Positions 22,711-31,283 of a DNA stretch of 36,920 nucleotides are shown in pieces. The notes beneath the pieces are model-generated. The model did no database searches. It saw only the letters and a list, made by a program, of their open reading frames with translations, and had not been told where the DNA came from. Every line of letters begins with the position of its first letter. The stretch's first letter is position 1. Source of the stretch: UBA6912 sp041611095 (GTDB taxonomy: Bacteria > Actinomycetota > Acidimicrobiia > Spongiisociales > UBA5794); NCBI GenBank assembly GCA_041611095.1, contig JBFINP010000027.1, forward strand, positions 1 to 36,920, in the 5' to 3' direction. Made by a program: the position numbers and the translations under genes.

Positions 22711-23570
22711 TGCAGATGGCGGAACCGACCAGCCTCGAGCCAGACGAGAGGGCCGCGGTTCGCCGTGTGCTCGAGGACCCGGTGTTCGAGCTGATCCCAT
22801 TGTCCAACGTCTTGAAGCAGGCGGAACACCTGCCGGAAGGGGCAACGGTATCGATCACCGCATCGCCCCAGAAGACGCTCGACGACACGCTCGATCTCGC
22901 CGCCGAGCTGCAGCACCGGGGCTTTTCGACGATTCCCCATCTGTCGGCCCGCATGACCCGCGACCGAGTGCACCTGGAACACCTGCTGGGGCGGGTCGCC
23001 GACCTCGAGATCCATCGGGCGTTCGTCATCGGCGGCGATGCCGATTTCAACGGTGAGTTCTTCGATGCTCATTCGCTGTTGACCGCCATGGAAGAGATTG
23101 GTCACGACGTCGGGGAGATCGGCATCGGGTCATATCCGGAGGGTCACCACGTGTTCGACGAGGCGACGGCCCTGCAGGCGCTGCACGACAAGCAGCCGTT
23201 CGCCGCCTACATGACCACCCAGATGTGCTTCGACGGGCGAGCCATCGGCTCGTGGCTCGGGAAGGTGCGCTCGGACGGCATCTCGCTTCCGGTGCACATC
23301 GGCCTCGCCGGCGTCGCCGACCGCATCAAACTGGCCCGCATCTCTGCCCGGATCGGCGTCGGCGCCTCGCTCAAGTTCCTGTCGAAGCACCGGGGCCTCG
23401 TGCGTTCGCTCGTCGGTCCGGGTGGTTACGCACCGGACGAGCTGTTGGAGGAGCTCGCCGGTGTCCTGGCCGTGCCGGAGGCGAACGTCGTCACTACCCA
23501 CATCTACACTTTCAACCAGGTCGACACGACCGAAGCTTGGCGCCAGCAGTACCTGGAACAGCTGGGCTAG
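22710..23570 (+). CDS. metF: methylenetetrahydrofolate reductase (MetF)
   Basis: This 286-residue protein is a FAD-dependent TIM-barrel reductase joining 5-methyl-THF and 5,10-methylene-THF. It is at the short end for the family. Matching segments include VSITASPQKTLDDTLDLAAEL, STIPHLSARMTRD, AFVIGGDADFNG, GIGSYPEGHH, FAAYMTTQMCFD and PVHIGLAGVADRIKLARIS. The ATG at 22710 forms TGATG with the mttB stop; ATG 22716 is an alternative. As the last gene of the operon it may oxidise methyl-THF from the pterin methyltransferase, against the usual biosynthetic direction, or supply methyl-THF to the split MetH. The direction is inference. Confidence 0.88.
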   Translation: MQMAEPTSLEPDERAAVRRVLEDPVFELIPLSNVLKQAEHLPEGATVSITASPQKTLDDTLDLAAELQHRGFSTIPHLSARMTRDRVHLEHLLGRVADLEIHRAFVIGGDADFNGEFFDAHSLLTAMEEIGHDVGEIGIGSYPEGHHVFDEATALQALHDKQPFAAYMTTQMCFDGRAIGSWLGKVRSDGISLPVHIGLAGVADRIKLARISARIGVGASLKFLSKHRGLVRSLVGPGGYAPDELLEELAGVLAVPEANVVTTHIYTFNQVDTTEAWRQQYLEQLG

Positions 23571-23624
23571 TGGGCGCGCGCAGGGCGGATGTTCCCCGCG
23601 TGGAGCGGAGCGACCTGAGACCGG

Positions 23625-24989
23625 TCAGCTCGGCAGGCCGTTGGCGGCGATGACGTCTCGGTACCAGCCGGCGGAGTCCCTCGGGGTGCGTTTCAGGGTG
23701 TTGTAGTCGACGTGGATCAGCCCGAAGCGCTTGGAGTAGCCAGAACTCCACTCGAAGTTGTCGAGCAGAGACCACACCAGGTAGCCGCGGACGTCCACCC
23801 CCTGGCCGATGGCGTCGTACACGGCGGCGACGTGCTTGCGGAGGTAGTCGATGCGGCGCTCGTCGTGAACGCGGCCGTCGGCATCGATGGGGTCGTCGCA
23901 GGCACAACCGTTCTCGGTGACGATCACCGGAGGCAGGTTGGGGTAGCGATCGTCGAGCCACACGAGCAGGTCGACGAGCCCGCTGGGGTCGATCGGCCAG
24001 CCCATGTCGGTCGTCGGGTTGCCGCCCACTGAGCTCGTGATGCCATCGAGGCCGGGAAACACGAACCCGAGGATCTCCGTCGAATCGGGGCGCGCGTGCT
24101 CGAGGAGGTGCGGCCGGTAATAGTTCACCCCGAACCAGTCGAGGGGCGTCGAGATCACTTCCAGGTCGCCATCGCGAACTGGGAACGACGCCGGGGCGAG
24201 ATCGGCGATCACGTCGGCCGGGTAGCGGCCCAGTAATACCGGGTCGCAGAACGAGCGGTCGAGCAGGCCCTCGACCCGTCTGACGGCATCGGCCACCTCG
24301 GGGTCGTCCTCGAGGGCTCGGGCCGGCTCGAGGTTGAGGACGATGCCGTGTTGGGCCGAGCCGTCGATGGCGCGCATCGCCCGCACCGCCATACCGTGAC
24401 TCAGCAGCAGGTGATGATGGGCCGTGACGGCCGCCTGCAGGTCGGCGACGCCGGGGGCGAACATGCCGTTGTAGTGGCCGAGATAGGCGGCCACCCAGGG
24501 CTCGTTGTGGGTCGACCACCATCTGACCCGATCGTGGAGGGCTTCGAACGCAACGGCCGCATAGCGGGCGAAGGCGTCGGCGGTCTCCCGTTCGAGCCAG
24601 CCGCCACCATCCTGGAGCGCCTGAGGAAGGTCCCAGTGGTACAGGGTCACCAGCGGCTCGATGCCGGCCGCCACGAGTGCGTCGACGAGCCTGGAGTAGA
24701 AGTCGAGACCGGCGGGGTTCACCTCACCCACGCCTCGAGGGATGACACGCGGCCACGAGATCGAGAACCGGTAGGCCTGGATCCCGAGGTCGGCCATGAG
24801 CGCAACATCCTCGGCGAAGCGGTGGTAGTGGTCGGCGGCGACGTCGCCGGTGTCGGCATTGAGCACCTTCCCCGGGGTATGGCTGAACGTGTCCCAGATC
24901 GAGATACCGCGACCGTCCTCTTCGGCGGCGCCTTCGATCTGGTACGCCGAGGTGGCGACACCCCATCGGAAGCCGTCGGGGAACCTCAC
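23625..24989 (-). CDS. GH1 family beta-glucosidase
   Basis: This 454-residue retaining glycosidase hydrolyses beta-linked glucosides or related sugars. It opens with FPDGFRWGVATSAYQIEGA. The acid/base Glu163 is in THNEPW and the nucleophile Glu359 in VTENG; SWPRVIP, LYHWDLP and VWSLLDNFEW are also present. No signal peptide is visible, so it acts in the cytoplasm on imported oligosaccharides. The GTG at 24989 overlaps the pgi stop as GTGA, so both genes form an operon that takes released glucose towards glycolysis after phosphorylation. It is convergent with metF. The aglycone and linkage preference cannot be read. Confidence 0.95.
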   Translation of the reverse strand: MRFPDGFRWGVATSAYQIEGAAEEDGRGISIWDTFSHTPGKVLNADTGDVAADHYHRFAEDVALMADLGIQAYRFSISWPRVIPRGVGEVNPAGLDFYSRLVDALVAAGIEPLVTLYHWDLPQALQDGGGWLERETADAFARYAAVAFEALHDRVRWWSTHNEPWVAAYLGHYNGMFAPGVADLQAAVTAHHHLLLSHGMAVRAMRAIDGSAQHGIVLNLEPARALEDDPEVADAVRRVEGLLDRSFCDPVLLGRYPADVIADLAPASFPVRDGDLEVISTPLDWFGVNYYRPHLLEHARPDSTEILGFVFPGLDGITSSVGGNPTTDMGWPIDPSGLVDLLVWLDDRYPNLPPVIVTENGCACDDPIDADGRVHDERRIDYLRKHVAAVYDAIGQGVDVRGYLVWSLLDNFEWSSGYSKRFGLIHVDYNTLKRTPRDSAGWYRDVIAANGLPS

Positions 24990-26611
24990 GTAACCCTTCC
25001 TTCGAGGTAGCGGCGGATCAAGGTGTCGGTGGAGCTGTCATGGTGGAGGGAGTCGGGATCGCCGGAGGCGATCGCGGAAGAGATGCGGCGGGCCAGGACC
25101 TTCCCGAGCTCGACGCCCCACTGGTCGAAGGAGTTCACCCCCCAGACGACACCCTGGGTGAACACCTTGTGCTCGTACAGCGCCACGAGCTGTCCCAGCG
25201 TCGACGGCGTCAACTCGCTCACCAGCAGGGTGGATGTGGGCCGGTTCCCGGGGAAGGTCTTGTGCGACACCAACTCGGCAGGAACACCTTCCTCTCGAAC
25301 CTCTTCGGCCGTCTTGCCGAAGGCCAGCGCCTCGGTTTGGGCGAAGAAGTTGGCCATGAGCTGGTCGTGGTGACCTCCGGGGTCGGCGACGGGGCGCACG
25401 AAACCGATGAAGTCGGCCGGGATGAGGGCAGTGCCTTGATGGATCAGCTGATAGAAGGCGTGCTGGCCGTTGGTGCCCGGCTCACCCCACACGATCGGTC
25501 CGGTGTCGAGGGTGACGGGGTGGCCATCGAGGCGAACCGACTTGCCGTTGCTCTCCATGTCCAGCTGTTGGAGGTAGGCGGGGAACCGCGCGAGATGCTC
25601 GCTGTAGGGGAGCACGGCGTGGGTCTGGGCGCCGAAGAAGTTGCGGTACCAGATTCCGAGCAGGCCCATGAGCACGGGCACGTTCTGACCGAAGGGTGCA
25701 GTTCGGAAGTGGTCGTCGACGACTCGGAACCCATCGAGCATGTCGTCGAAGCCGTCGGGGCCGATGGCGATCATGAGACTCAAGCCGATGGCGGAGTCCA
25801 TCGAGTAGCGACCGCCCACCCAGTCCCAGAACTCGAACATGTTGGCCGGGTCGATGCCGAACGACGCAACCTCGCCGGCGTTGGTTGACAGTGCCACGAA
25901 GTGCTTGGCGACGGCGTCTTCGCCGAGGGCGTCGACGAGCCAGCGTCGGGCGTTGCGGGCGTTGGTGAGGGTCTCGATCGTGGTGAACGTCTTCGAGGCC
26001 ACGATGAACAGGGTCGATGCCGGGTCGGCTTCGCTGAGGACTCCCGCGAGATCGGCGCCGTCGACGTTGGACACGAAGCGGCTTTCGATGTCGGGGTGGG
26101 AACGGTGGGCGAGCGCCCTGGCCGCCATGGCCGGACCGAGATCGGAGCCGCCGATGCCGATGTTCACCACGGTGCGCATCCGTTGGCCCGTGGCGCCCTT
26201 CCACTCTCCAGAACGTACCCGGTTCGAGAAGTCGCCCATCTGGGCGAGGACGGTGCGGATATCCGCTCTCACGTCCTGTCCGTCGACGACGAGGGGGCTG
26301 CCGTGGGGGGAGCGCAGCGCTACGTGGAGCACCGCCCTGTCCTCCGTCACGTTGATGTGCTCGCCCGCAAACATCGCATCGATCCGCTCCCGGAGACCAG
26401 CCGCCTCGGCTACCGAAGTCAGACGCTGGATCGTGCCATCCGTCACCCGGTGTTTCGAGAAGTCGAAGTAGACGTCGCCGACCGTCAGCGCCATCCGCCG
26501 GCCGCGCCCCCGGTCGGCGGCGAACAGCTCCCGCAGGTGGTGTGTGGCGATGTCGTCGTGGTGGGCCCGCAGCTCGAACCACTCGGGGGTCTCGGTGATC
26601 GCCGGTGTCAC
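24986..26611 (-). CDS. pgi: glucose-6-phosphate isomerase
   Basis: Pgi interconverts glucose 6-phosphate and fructose 6-phosphate. The 541-residue length is that of the long bacterial form. Landmarks are INVTEDRAVLHVALR, VNIGIGGSDLGPAMA (phosphate loop), ASKTFTTIETLTNA, GGRYSMDSAIGL, LDMESNGKSV with the catalytic Glu region, and QGTALIPADFIGF. It starts at the GTG at 26611, with a GGAGG-like site upstream, and is divergent from the methyltransferase gene at 26685. It is the first gene of the pgi-GH1 pair. No regulatory motif was recognised in the 73-nt gap. Confidence 0.96.
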   Translation of the reverse strand: MTPAITETPEWFELRAHHDDIATHHLRELFAADRGRGRRMALTVGDVYFDFSKHRVTDGTIQRLTSVAEAAGLRERIDAMFAGEHINVTEDRAVLHVALRSPHGSPLVVDGQDVRADIRTVLAQMGDFSNRVRSGEWKGATGQRMRTVVNIGIGGSDLGPAMAARALAHRSHPDIESRFVSNVDGADLAGVLSEADPASTLFIVASKTFTTIETLTNARNARRWLVDALGEDAVAKHFVALSTNAGEVASFGIDPANMFEFWDWVGGRYSMDSAIGLSLMIAIGPDGFDDMLDGFRVVDDHFRTAPFGQNVPVLMGLLGIWYRNFFGAQTHAVLPYSEHLARFPAYLQQLDMESNGKSVRLDGHPVTLDTGPIVWGEPGTNGQHAFYQLIHQGTALIPADFIGFVRPVADPGGHHDQLMANFFAQTEALAFGKTAEEVREEGVPAELVSHKTFPGNRPTSTLLVSELTPSTLGQLVALYEHKVFTQGVVWGVNSFDQWGVELGKVLARRISSAIASGDPDSLHHDSSTDTLIRRYLEGRVT

Positions 26612-26684
26612 GTGCGCCCTCCCTCGATCGACGTCGGCTCACACTAGGCGGCGCATGACCGGGGTGTTCATACAATGCGCCGGC

Positions 26685-27896
26685 ATGGATCGGGTACGGG
26701 ACGGCCAATCAACGACAGCTGCGCAAGATGGTGGCTTCGACGCGTGCCCCTCCTGTGGGAGCACCGACCTGACCGCGTTCCATCACCAAGAGGCCGTCCC
26801 CGCAAACAGCTGCCTTCTCCTCGAGTCGGCCGAGGAGGCAACGACGTTTCCTCTCGGCTCACTGCGGCTCGCTCTGTGCGAAGCCTGCGGTCTGATCAGC
26901 AACGTCGACTTCGACCCCGAGCTTGCCGAGTACTCGCAGCGGTACGAGGAGACGCAGGGGTTCTCCCCGAGGTTTCAGGAGTTCGCCGCCGCCTTGGCGA
27001 AAGGGTGGGTGGAACGGTACGACCTCCGCGGTAAGCAGGTCCTCGAGATCGGGTGCGGCAAGGGTGAGTTCCTCACGCTGATGGCGCACGCCGGCATCGG
27101 CTGGGGGATCGGGATCGACCCCAGCTTCCGGCACGACCGGGTGGAGTCGCCACCGTCCAACCTGGCCTGGCTCGAGCGGCACTTCACGCGGAACGACGAT
27201 GATCTGGTCGGGGATGCCGTGGTGTGCCGGCACACGCTGGAGCACATCGGGCCGGTCGGGAGGTTCGTCGCCGACCTGCGGGCGGCCATCGGTGATCGCA
27301 CCAACACCGTGGCCCTCTTCGAGCTCCCCGACAGCATGCGGATACTCGAGGAGGTCGCGTTCTGGGACGTCTACTACGAGCACGCCGCCTACTTCACCGA
27401 GGGCTCGCTGACCAGGCTGTTCGAGCGCCACGGCTTCGAGGTACTCGACCTGCGCCGCGAGTACGACGACCAGTACCTCATCCTCGAGGCGCGCCCGGCG
27501 GATGGGGGCGTGGCTGCGCCGTGGCCCGTCGACGATCTCGACGCCGTCCGGGCAAGGGTCGCCCGGTTCCGTGACGGCTACGTCGCCGCCGCAGAGACCT
27601 GGAGGGGGCGATTGGCGGAGGAGAGTGCGGCCGGCGGCCGCTCCGTCATCTGGGGTGCCAGCTCCAAAGGCGTGTCGTTCCTCGGGCTGGTGGGGGAGCA
27701 CGTCGCCGCCGCCGTCGACATCAACCCGCACAAGCGGGGCACGTTCGTCGCCGGCACCGGACATCGAGTCGTCGGCCCCGAGGATCTGGGCGAGATCGAC
27801 CCGACGCTCGTGGTCGTGATGAACCCGATCTACGTCGACGAGATACGCGCCCAGCTCGAGAACCTGGGCCTCACCCCACAGCTCCTCGCCGTGTGA
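26685..27896 (+). CDS. SAM-dependent C-methyltransferase (sugar C-methyltransferase type)
   Basis: This 403-residue protein has the three-part build of the TylC3/NovU-like C-methyltransferases. A zinc-binding N-terminus has Cys21/Cys24 (CPSC) and Cys65/Cys68 (CEAC); a class I SAM domain has VLEIGCGKGEFL near 119 and CRHTLEHI; a C-terminal Rossmann-like domain has IWGASSKGVSFLGL and VDINPHKRGTFVAGTGH. Family members methylate C3 of nucleotide-linked keto sugars, but no sugar-nucleotide or antibiotic genes lie nearby, so the substrate is open. ATG 26685 is chosen; ATG 26655 is in frame but adds residues without family likeness. It is convergent with the DUF2207 gene, 9 nt apart. Confidence 0.85.
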   Translation: MDRVRDGQSTTAAQDGGFDACPSCGSTDLTAFHHQEAVPANSCLLLESAEEATTFPLGSLRLALCEACGLISNVDFDPELAEYSQRYEETQGFSPRFQEFAAALAKGWVERYDLRGKQVLEIGCGKGEFLTLMAHAGIGWGIGIDPSFRHDRVESPPSNLAWLERHFTRNDDDLVGDAVVCRHTLEHIGPVGRFVADLRAAIGDRTNTVALFELPDSMRILEEVAFWDVYYEHAAYFTEGSLTRLFERHGFEVLDLRREYDDQYLILEARPADGGVAAPWPVDDLDAVRARVARFRDGYVAAAETWRGRLAEESAAGGRSVIWGASSKGVSFLGLVGEHVAAAVDINPHKRGTFVAGTGHRVVGPEDLGEIDPTLVVVMNPIYVDEIRAQLENLGLTPQLLAV

Positions 27897-27905
27897 TGCG
27901 CCATC

Positions 27906-29768
27906 TCACCAGGCGCCGCCGCCTCCGCCACCTCCACCGCCGCCTCCGCCACCGCTGAACCCGCCGCCGCCGCCGCTCGACGACGGCGGAGAGAAGGCGC
28001 CCGATAGCGCACTGCCGATGCCGGAGATGGCATTGCTGCTGTGGCCGCTCGTGTAGCCGTGGTTGCCGTACCAGTAGAGGGAAGAGTGGTCCTGGAGCTC
28101 GGGCGGGGCAGCGATGCGGGCGGCGGCCAGGACCTCGTCGGCGACGCCCAGCGCCACCGCATACACCAGGTACTCCTCCCACAAGGCGATGGAGAGGGCC
28201 GGCGCCTCCTCGAAGCGCCCGAAGTCGGTGAGGTACCGCTGGAACGCTCGCCACCGAGCGTCCAGCATCGCACCCTGGCGAGTCCGGCGTACCCAGGCCC
28301 TCCGGGCCAGTCCGATCACGATCGCCATGCCGCCACCGAGCAGGGCGAAGACAACGATGCCGACGCGCACGAGGTCGCCGTTCACGGCCGTCACCCGCTC
28401 CAGGAGCGGCGTGAGGGCGACCCACCCCAGCACGGCGACGGCGACGATGATGCCCACCACGACCCACGGGTACTTCCGGCCGGTGGCGTCGAGCAGCTTG
28501 TGCGTCTCCAAATGCCTCTGGGCTGCGCTCTGATAGGACACGTAGCTCGAGTGGTTGGACGAGGCGTCGTCCCGAATGCGAGCTCGGAACTCCGTGAGCG
28601 GCAAAGGACCGTCTTCGAGGATCCGCGTCAGGATGGTGAACACGGGGCGCTCCCACGCCCGAAGCTGCACATCGGTTTGCGCCAGGGAGATCTCCAGGTC
28701 TGAGATCTCCTCGCTTCGCAGGCCGAGCCACGTGACCCGATCCGTGGTGACCGGGCGGGCCGAGAGTATGCCCCGGCGCAGGAAGTCGAACATCGTGGCG
28801 GTGAACCCCGCCTCGTCGGGTGGCCCTTGGCGGCGCAGCCCGTTGACGATCGCCGGCGTGTCGTCGGTGGGGGGTGCGTGTTCGTACTCCTGGTCGTAGT
28901 CGACATGTCGCTCGCGGCCGTAGATGCCGTACCCGGCGGCCAGTGCAACCGGCACGGTGAGGAACAGACCGGCCAGGACGAAGATCGCGGTGCGGTTGGC
29001 CCGGCGCTCCCGGTTGGCCCGGTCGGCGAACGCCGTCTCCTCCTCGAGGATCAGCTCCTCGCCGGGACCGGACACGACGCGGGCGCCGGAGGTGTCGGTG
29101 AGGGCCGAGCGAGGGAGGAGCACCCGAAGCTCGACCCATTGATGAGCGGGCACGTCGACCGCCTGCAGCGCCGGCCGTAGGCCGTCGAACACCGCGAAGG
29201 TCTCGCCGGAGACGCCGGCCGGATGGCCGAAGACCTTCATGGCGGCCGGGTCGGCGTCGGGCGGCGGGAGGAACGTGGCGGTGAGCAGGTTGAGGTCGGT
29301 GTTCCACTCCTCACCCCACACCTTGAGGTTGACATCGATGACGTCGTCGTACACGACCGTCAGACCCGTCATGCGGTAGCTGATCGTGAACGTGCGTTCC
29401 TCATCGCTGGCGCGGTAGTGCCACACGACACGCACCACATCACCGCGATCCTCGACACCGTACCGTCCGGGCTCGTCGATGGAACCGAGCACCGTGGACG
29501 CACCGCGCTCGTACGGGGTCGCTCCCTCGACGACGAAGACGTCGCTCACCGACTCTCCGCGGCGCAACGGGATGTCGCGATAGGCCCCGGAGAAGTCGCC
29601 CGAGAACGAGAACGTGATGCGCTCCGTCACACGAAGCGAGCCATCGGGGAGCAGGGCGACGTCGATCTGGGCCTGGGGGAGAGAGAAGGACTTGGTCTGC
29701 GCCGGTGCCGGAGTCGCCAGCCCGAGAATGGCGACCAGTACGACGGCGCCGCCAACTATGCGTCTCAG
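27906..29768 (-). CDS. DUF2207 membrane protein, apparent CTG start
   Basis: This 620-residue protein is of the YciQ/DUF2207 type. It has an N-terminal signal or anchor segment (RRIVGGAVVLVAILGLATPAPAQ), an extracellular beta-rich domain, a membrane segment at AIFVLAGLFLTVPVALAAGYGIYG, a cytoplasmic stretch, two further helices (WVVVGIIVAVAVLGWVALT, VGIVVFALLGGGMAIVIGLA) and a long glycine-rich tail. No ATG or GTG precedes the signal sequence in frame. The CTG at 29768 overlaps the lemA stop as CTGA, the same geometry as other junctions here, so it is the best start; the first GTG inside (29630) would lose the signal peptide. Pairing with LemA is common; the role is unknown. Confidence 0.82.
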   Translation of the reverse strand: MRRIVGGAVVLVAILGLATPAPAQTKSFSLPQAQIDVALLPDGSLRVTERITFSFSGDFSGAYRDIPLRRGESVSDVFVVEGATPYERGASTVLGSIDEPGRYGVEDRGDVVRVVWHYRASDEERTFTISYRMTGLTVVYDDVIDVNLKVWGEEWNTDLNLLTATFLPPPDADPAAMKVFGHPAGVSGETFAVFDGLRPALQAVDVPAHQWVELRVLLPRSALTDTSGARVVSGPGEELILEEETAFADRANRERRANRTAIFVLAGLFLTVPVALAAGYGIYGRERHVDYDQEYEHAPPTDDTPAIVNGLRRQGPPDEAGFTATMFDFLRRGILSARPVTTDRVTWLGLRSEEISDLEISLAQTDVQLRAWERPVFTILTRILEDGPLPLTEFRARIRDDASSNHSSYVSYQSAAQRHLETHKLLDATGRKYPWVVVGIIVAVAVLGWVALTPLLERVTAVNGDLVRVGIVVFALLGGGMAIVIGLARRAWVRRTRQGAMLDARWRAFQRYLTDFGRFEEAPALSIALWEEYLVYAVALGVADEVLAAARIAAPPELQDHSSLYWYGNHGYTSGHSSNAISGIGSALSGAFSPPSSSGGGGGFSGGGGGGGGGGGGGAW

Positions 29769-30325
29769 AACTGCACCTTCGGGACGCTGCGCCCCTCGTC
29801 CTCCACCTCGAAGAAGATGCCTCGCTCGAAGCCGGTGATGGCGGCGACGAGGTTGGTCGGGATCGTTTCGACGGCGTTGTTGTAGGTGAGCGTGGTGTCG
29901 TTGTAGATCTGCCGGGCGACGGTGATGTCGCCCTCGATGTCGGCGAGCTGGGTCTGGAGCGTGCGGAAGTTGTCGCTCGCCTTGAGGTCCGGATACGACT
30001 CCGCGAGGGCGAAGAGCTGACGCAGCGCTCCGGTGAGCATGTTCTCGGCGTTGGTCTGGTCGCCGACAGAGCCGGCGGCGACGGCGGCGTTACGAGCTTC
30101 CACCACCGCCTCGAGCGTTGTTTGCTCGTGACCGGCGTACCCCTTCACCGTCTCGACGAGGTTGGGCACGAGGTCGTAGCGACGTTTGAGTTGGACGTCG
30201 ACCTGGGACCAGGCATTCTGCGTGCGGTTGCGGAGCCGCACCAGCTTGTTGTAGGTGAGGATCACCAACAGGGCGACGATGACGATGATGGCGATGACGA
30301 TGATCACGGTTGGCACGGAGGGCAT
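29765..30325 (-). CDS. lemA: LemA family protein
   Basis: This 186-residue protein has one N-terminal membrane helix (TVIIVIAIIVIVALLVILTYN). A helical-bundle domain follows, with the conserved VRLRNRTQNAWSQVDVQLKRRYDLVPNLVETVKGYAGHE block at about 27-65 and NDTTLTYNNAVETIPTNLVA near the end. LemA proteins are membrane-tethered and of unclear function, often next to a DUF2207 or TPM-domain protein, as here. ATG 30325 is chosen; ATG 30352 is in frame but lengthens the N-terminus without family support. The stop overlaps the proposed CTG start of the DUF2207 gene. Confidence 0.9.
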   Translation of the reverse strand: MPSVPTVIIVIAIIVIVALLVILTYNKLVRLRNRTQNAWSQVDVQLKRRYDLVPNLVETVKGYAGHEQTTLEAVVEARNAAVAAGSVGDQTNAENMLTGALRQLFALAESYPDLKASDNFRTLQTQLADIEGDITVARQIYNDTTLTYNNAVETIPTNLVAAITGFERGIFFEVEDEGRSVPKVQF

Positions 30326-30356
30326 CGTATCCGTGGCCTGCAGCGGCGCCAAGCAG

Positions 30357-30401
30357 AACGTGGTCCGGAGGAACCCTCGACCGGCTCCTCCGGACCACGT
30401 T
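30357..30401 (-). terminator. 16-bp perfect hairpin, probable terminator
   Basis: AACGTGGTCCGGAGGA at 30357-30372 pairs perfectly with 30386-30401 around a 13-nt loop. It begins 21 nt after the stop of the minus-strand gene at 30423 and lies 31 nt ahead of the lemA start, so it probably separates the two units. The T-run after the stem is weak (GTTCTGC), which is common in GC-rich actinobacteria. The near symmetry means it could act in both directions. Confidence 0.65.
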
Positions 30402-30422
30402 GGTCGCCTTGTCAGACGCCGT

Positions 30423-30830
30423 TCAGACGGTCACCTCGACCAGGTTGCTCTCGCGGGTGACGGTGGTGGGCAGCAGCGGCGTCACCGTGACGACGGCGCG
30501 GATCTCGTCCGGATTCGCCCATGACTGCGGGTCCTCGTCGAGATCGGCCCAGGCGATCGTGTGGGGGCTGTCGGCATTCGAGTAGTGCGTCGACGCGTTG
30601 CCCCTCGACGACAGCTTGACGATGGGCATGAGACCCATCGGGATCTCGTCGTCGGCCCCGAGCAGGTCGTTGTCGAATCCCGTGTCGTCACCGATGAGCG
30701 TCCAGCTGACCAGGTACTGCAGGTTGGTGGCCTGGTCGAAGGTGCTCCAGTTGATGTCGAACTCGACCGTGATCTCGGCGTTCGCCACGTCGCGAACGAT
30801 GTTCAGGTCGAGATTGCTGATGGTTGCCAT
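30423..30830 (-). CDS. hypothetical protein, beta-rich, 135 aa
   Basis: This 135-residue acidic protein has no signal peptide or membrane segment. It alternates beta-prone stretches (ITVEFDINWSTF, LQYLVSWTLIGDD, IRAVVTVTPLLP, ESNLVEVTV) in a way that suggests a small Ig-like or C2-like sandwich. It has no cysteine or recognisable catalytic motif, and the Asp-rich loops (DDTGFDNDLLGADDE) could bind a divalent ion. ATG 30830 has AGGGAGC about ten bases upstream. It follows a 50-codon small gene on the same strand and ends in a strong hairpin. I do not recognise the family. The reading is based on codon regularity and the clean start and terminator. Confidence 0.65.
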   Translation of the reverse strand: MATISNLDLNIVRDVANAEITVEFDINWSTFDQATNLQYLVSWTLIGDDTGFDNDLLGADDEIPMGLMPIVKLSSRGNASTHYSNADSPHTIAWADLDEDPQSWANPDEIRAVVTVTPLLPTTVTRESNLVEVTV

Positions 30831-30891
30831 GTGCGTATGTGCTCCCTGTGGTGGACGGCGGTCTCCTGCCGGAGATGCCCGCCCGGTTGCG

Positions 30892-31044
30892 TCAACGCCC
30901 GGACGACGCGTCCGGGCTCTCGGATCCGTCGTGACGGTGTCGGCGGCGGCGCCGTGAACGCGTGTGCCGAGCCGGCTCTTGAGTCTGTGACGTATCGCTC
31001 GCCAGATAGGCGACGAGCCATGCAAGTCCGTTCTTGGTCGACAC
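30892..31044 (-). CDS. small protein, 50 aa, basic tail
   Basis: A 50-codon gene starts at the GTG at 31044 (VSTKNGLAWLVAYLASDTSQTQ) behind a strong AGAGGAGG ribosome-binding site 5 nt away. The first 20 residues form a mildly hydrophobic helix, then comes a Ser/Thr/Gln turn and a very basic, Arg/His-rich tail. It stops 61 nt before the 135-residue gene on the same strand, so the two are probably cotranscribed. The tail could bind nucleic acid or acidic partners; this is inference. It might be read as noise in an intergenic gap, but the ribosome-binding site and the non-random N-terminus support it. Confidence 0.5.
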   Translation of the reverse strand: MSTKNGLAWLVAYLASDTSQTQEPARHTRSRRRRRHRHDGSESPDASSGR

Positions 31045-31283
31045 GATTCCTCCTCTCCACGTCGGCGAACGTTGGTCCGAACGTATGGGAGTAGGGGGGT
31101 GGTCGGCTAGCGGGGTTCCCCTAGGTCCGGGCCTGAGGTCCCCTATTGACTCTGCCTCACATGGCGAACGCCATTGGGGACGGCAGGCGCATCGGGCGCG
31201 GCCGGCGTACCCCGCCCCCGGGCCGGTATCGGGGCGGAGCTGCCCCGTCCCAGCCGGAAGAGCTTCTCCGTAGAGTGAGCGGG

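Noticed and set aside
27909..28000. Repetitive GCC/CCG-rich tract that could be taken for a repeat array.
   Set aside because: It encodes the glycine-rich tail of the DUF2207 protein, a normal feature of the family.
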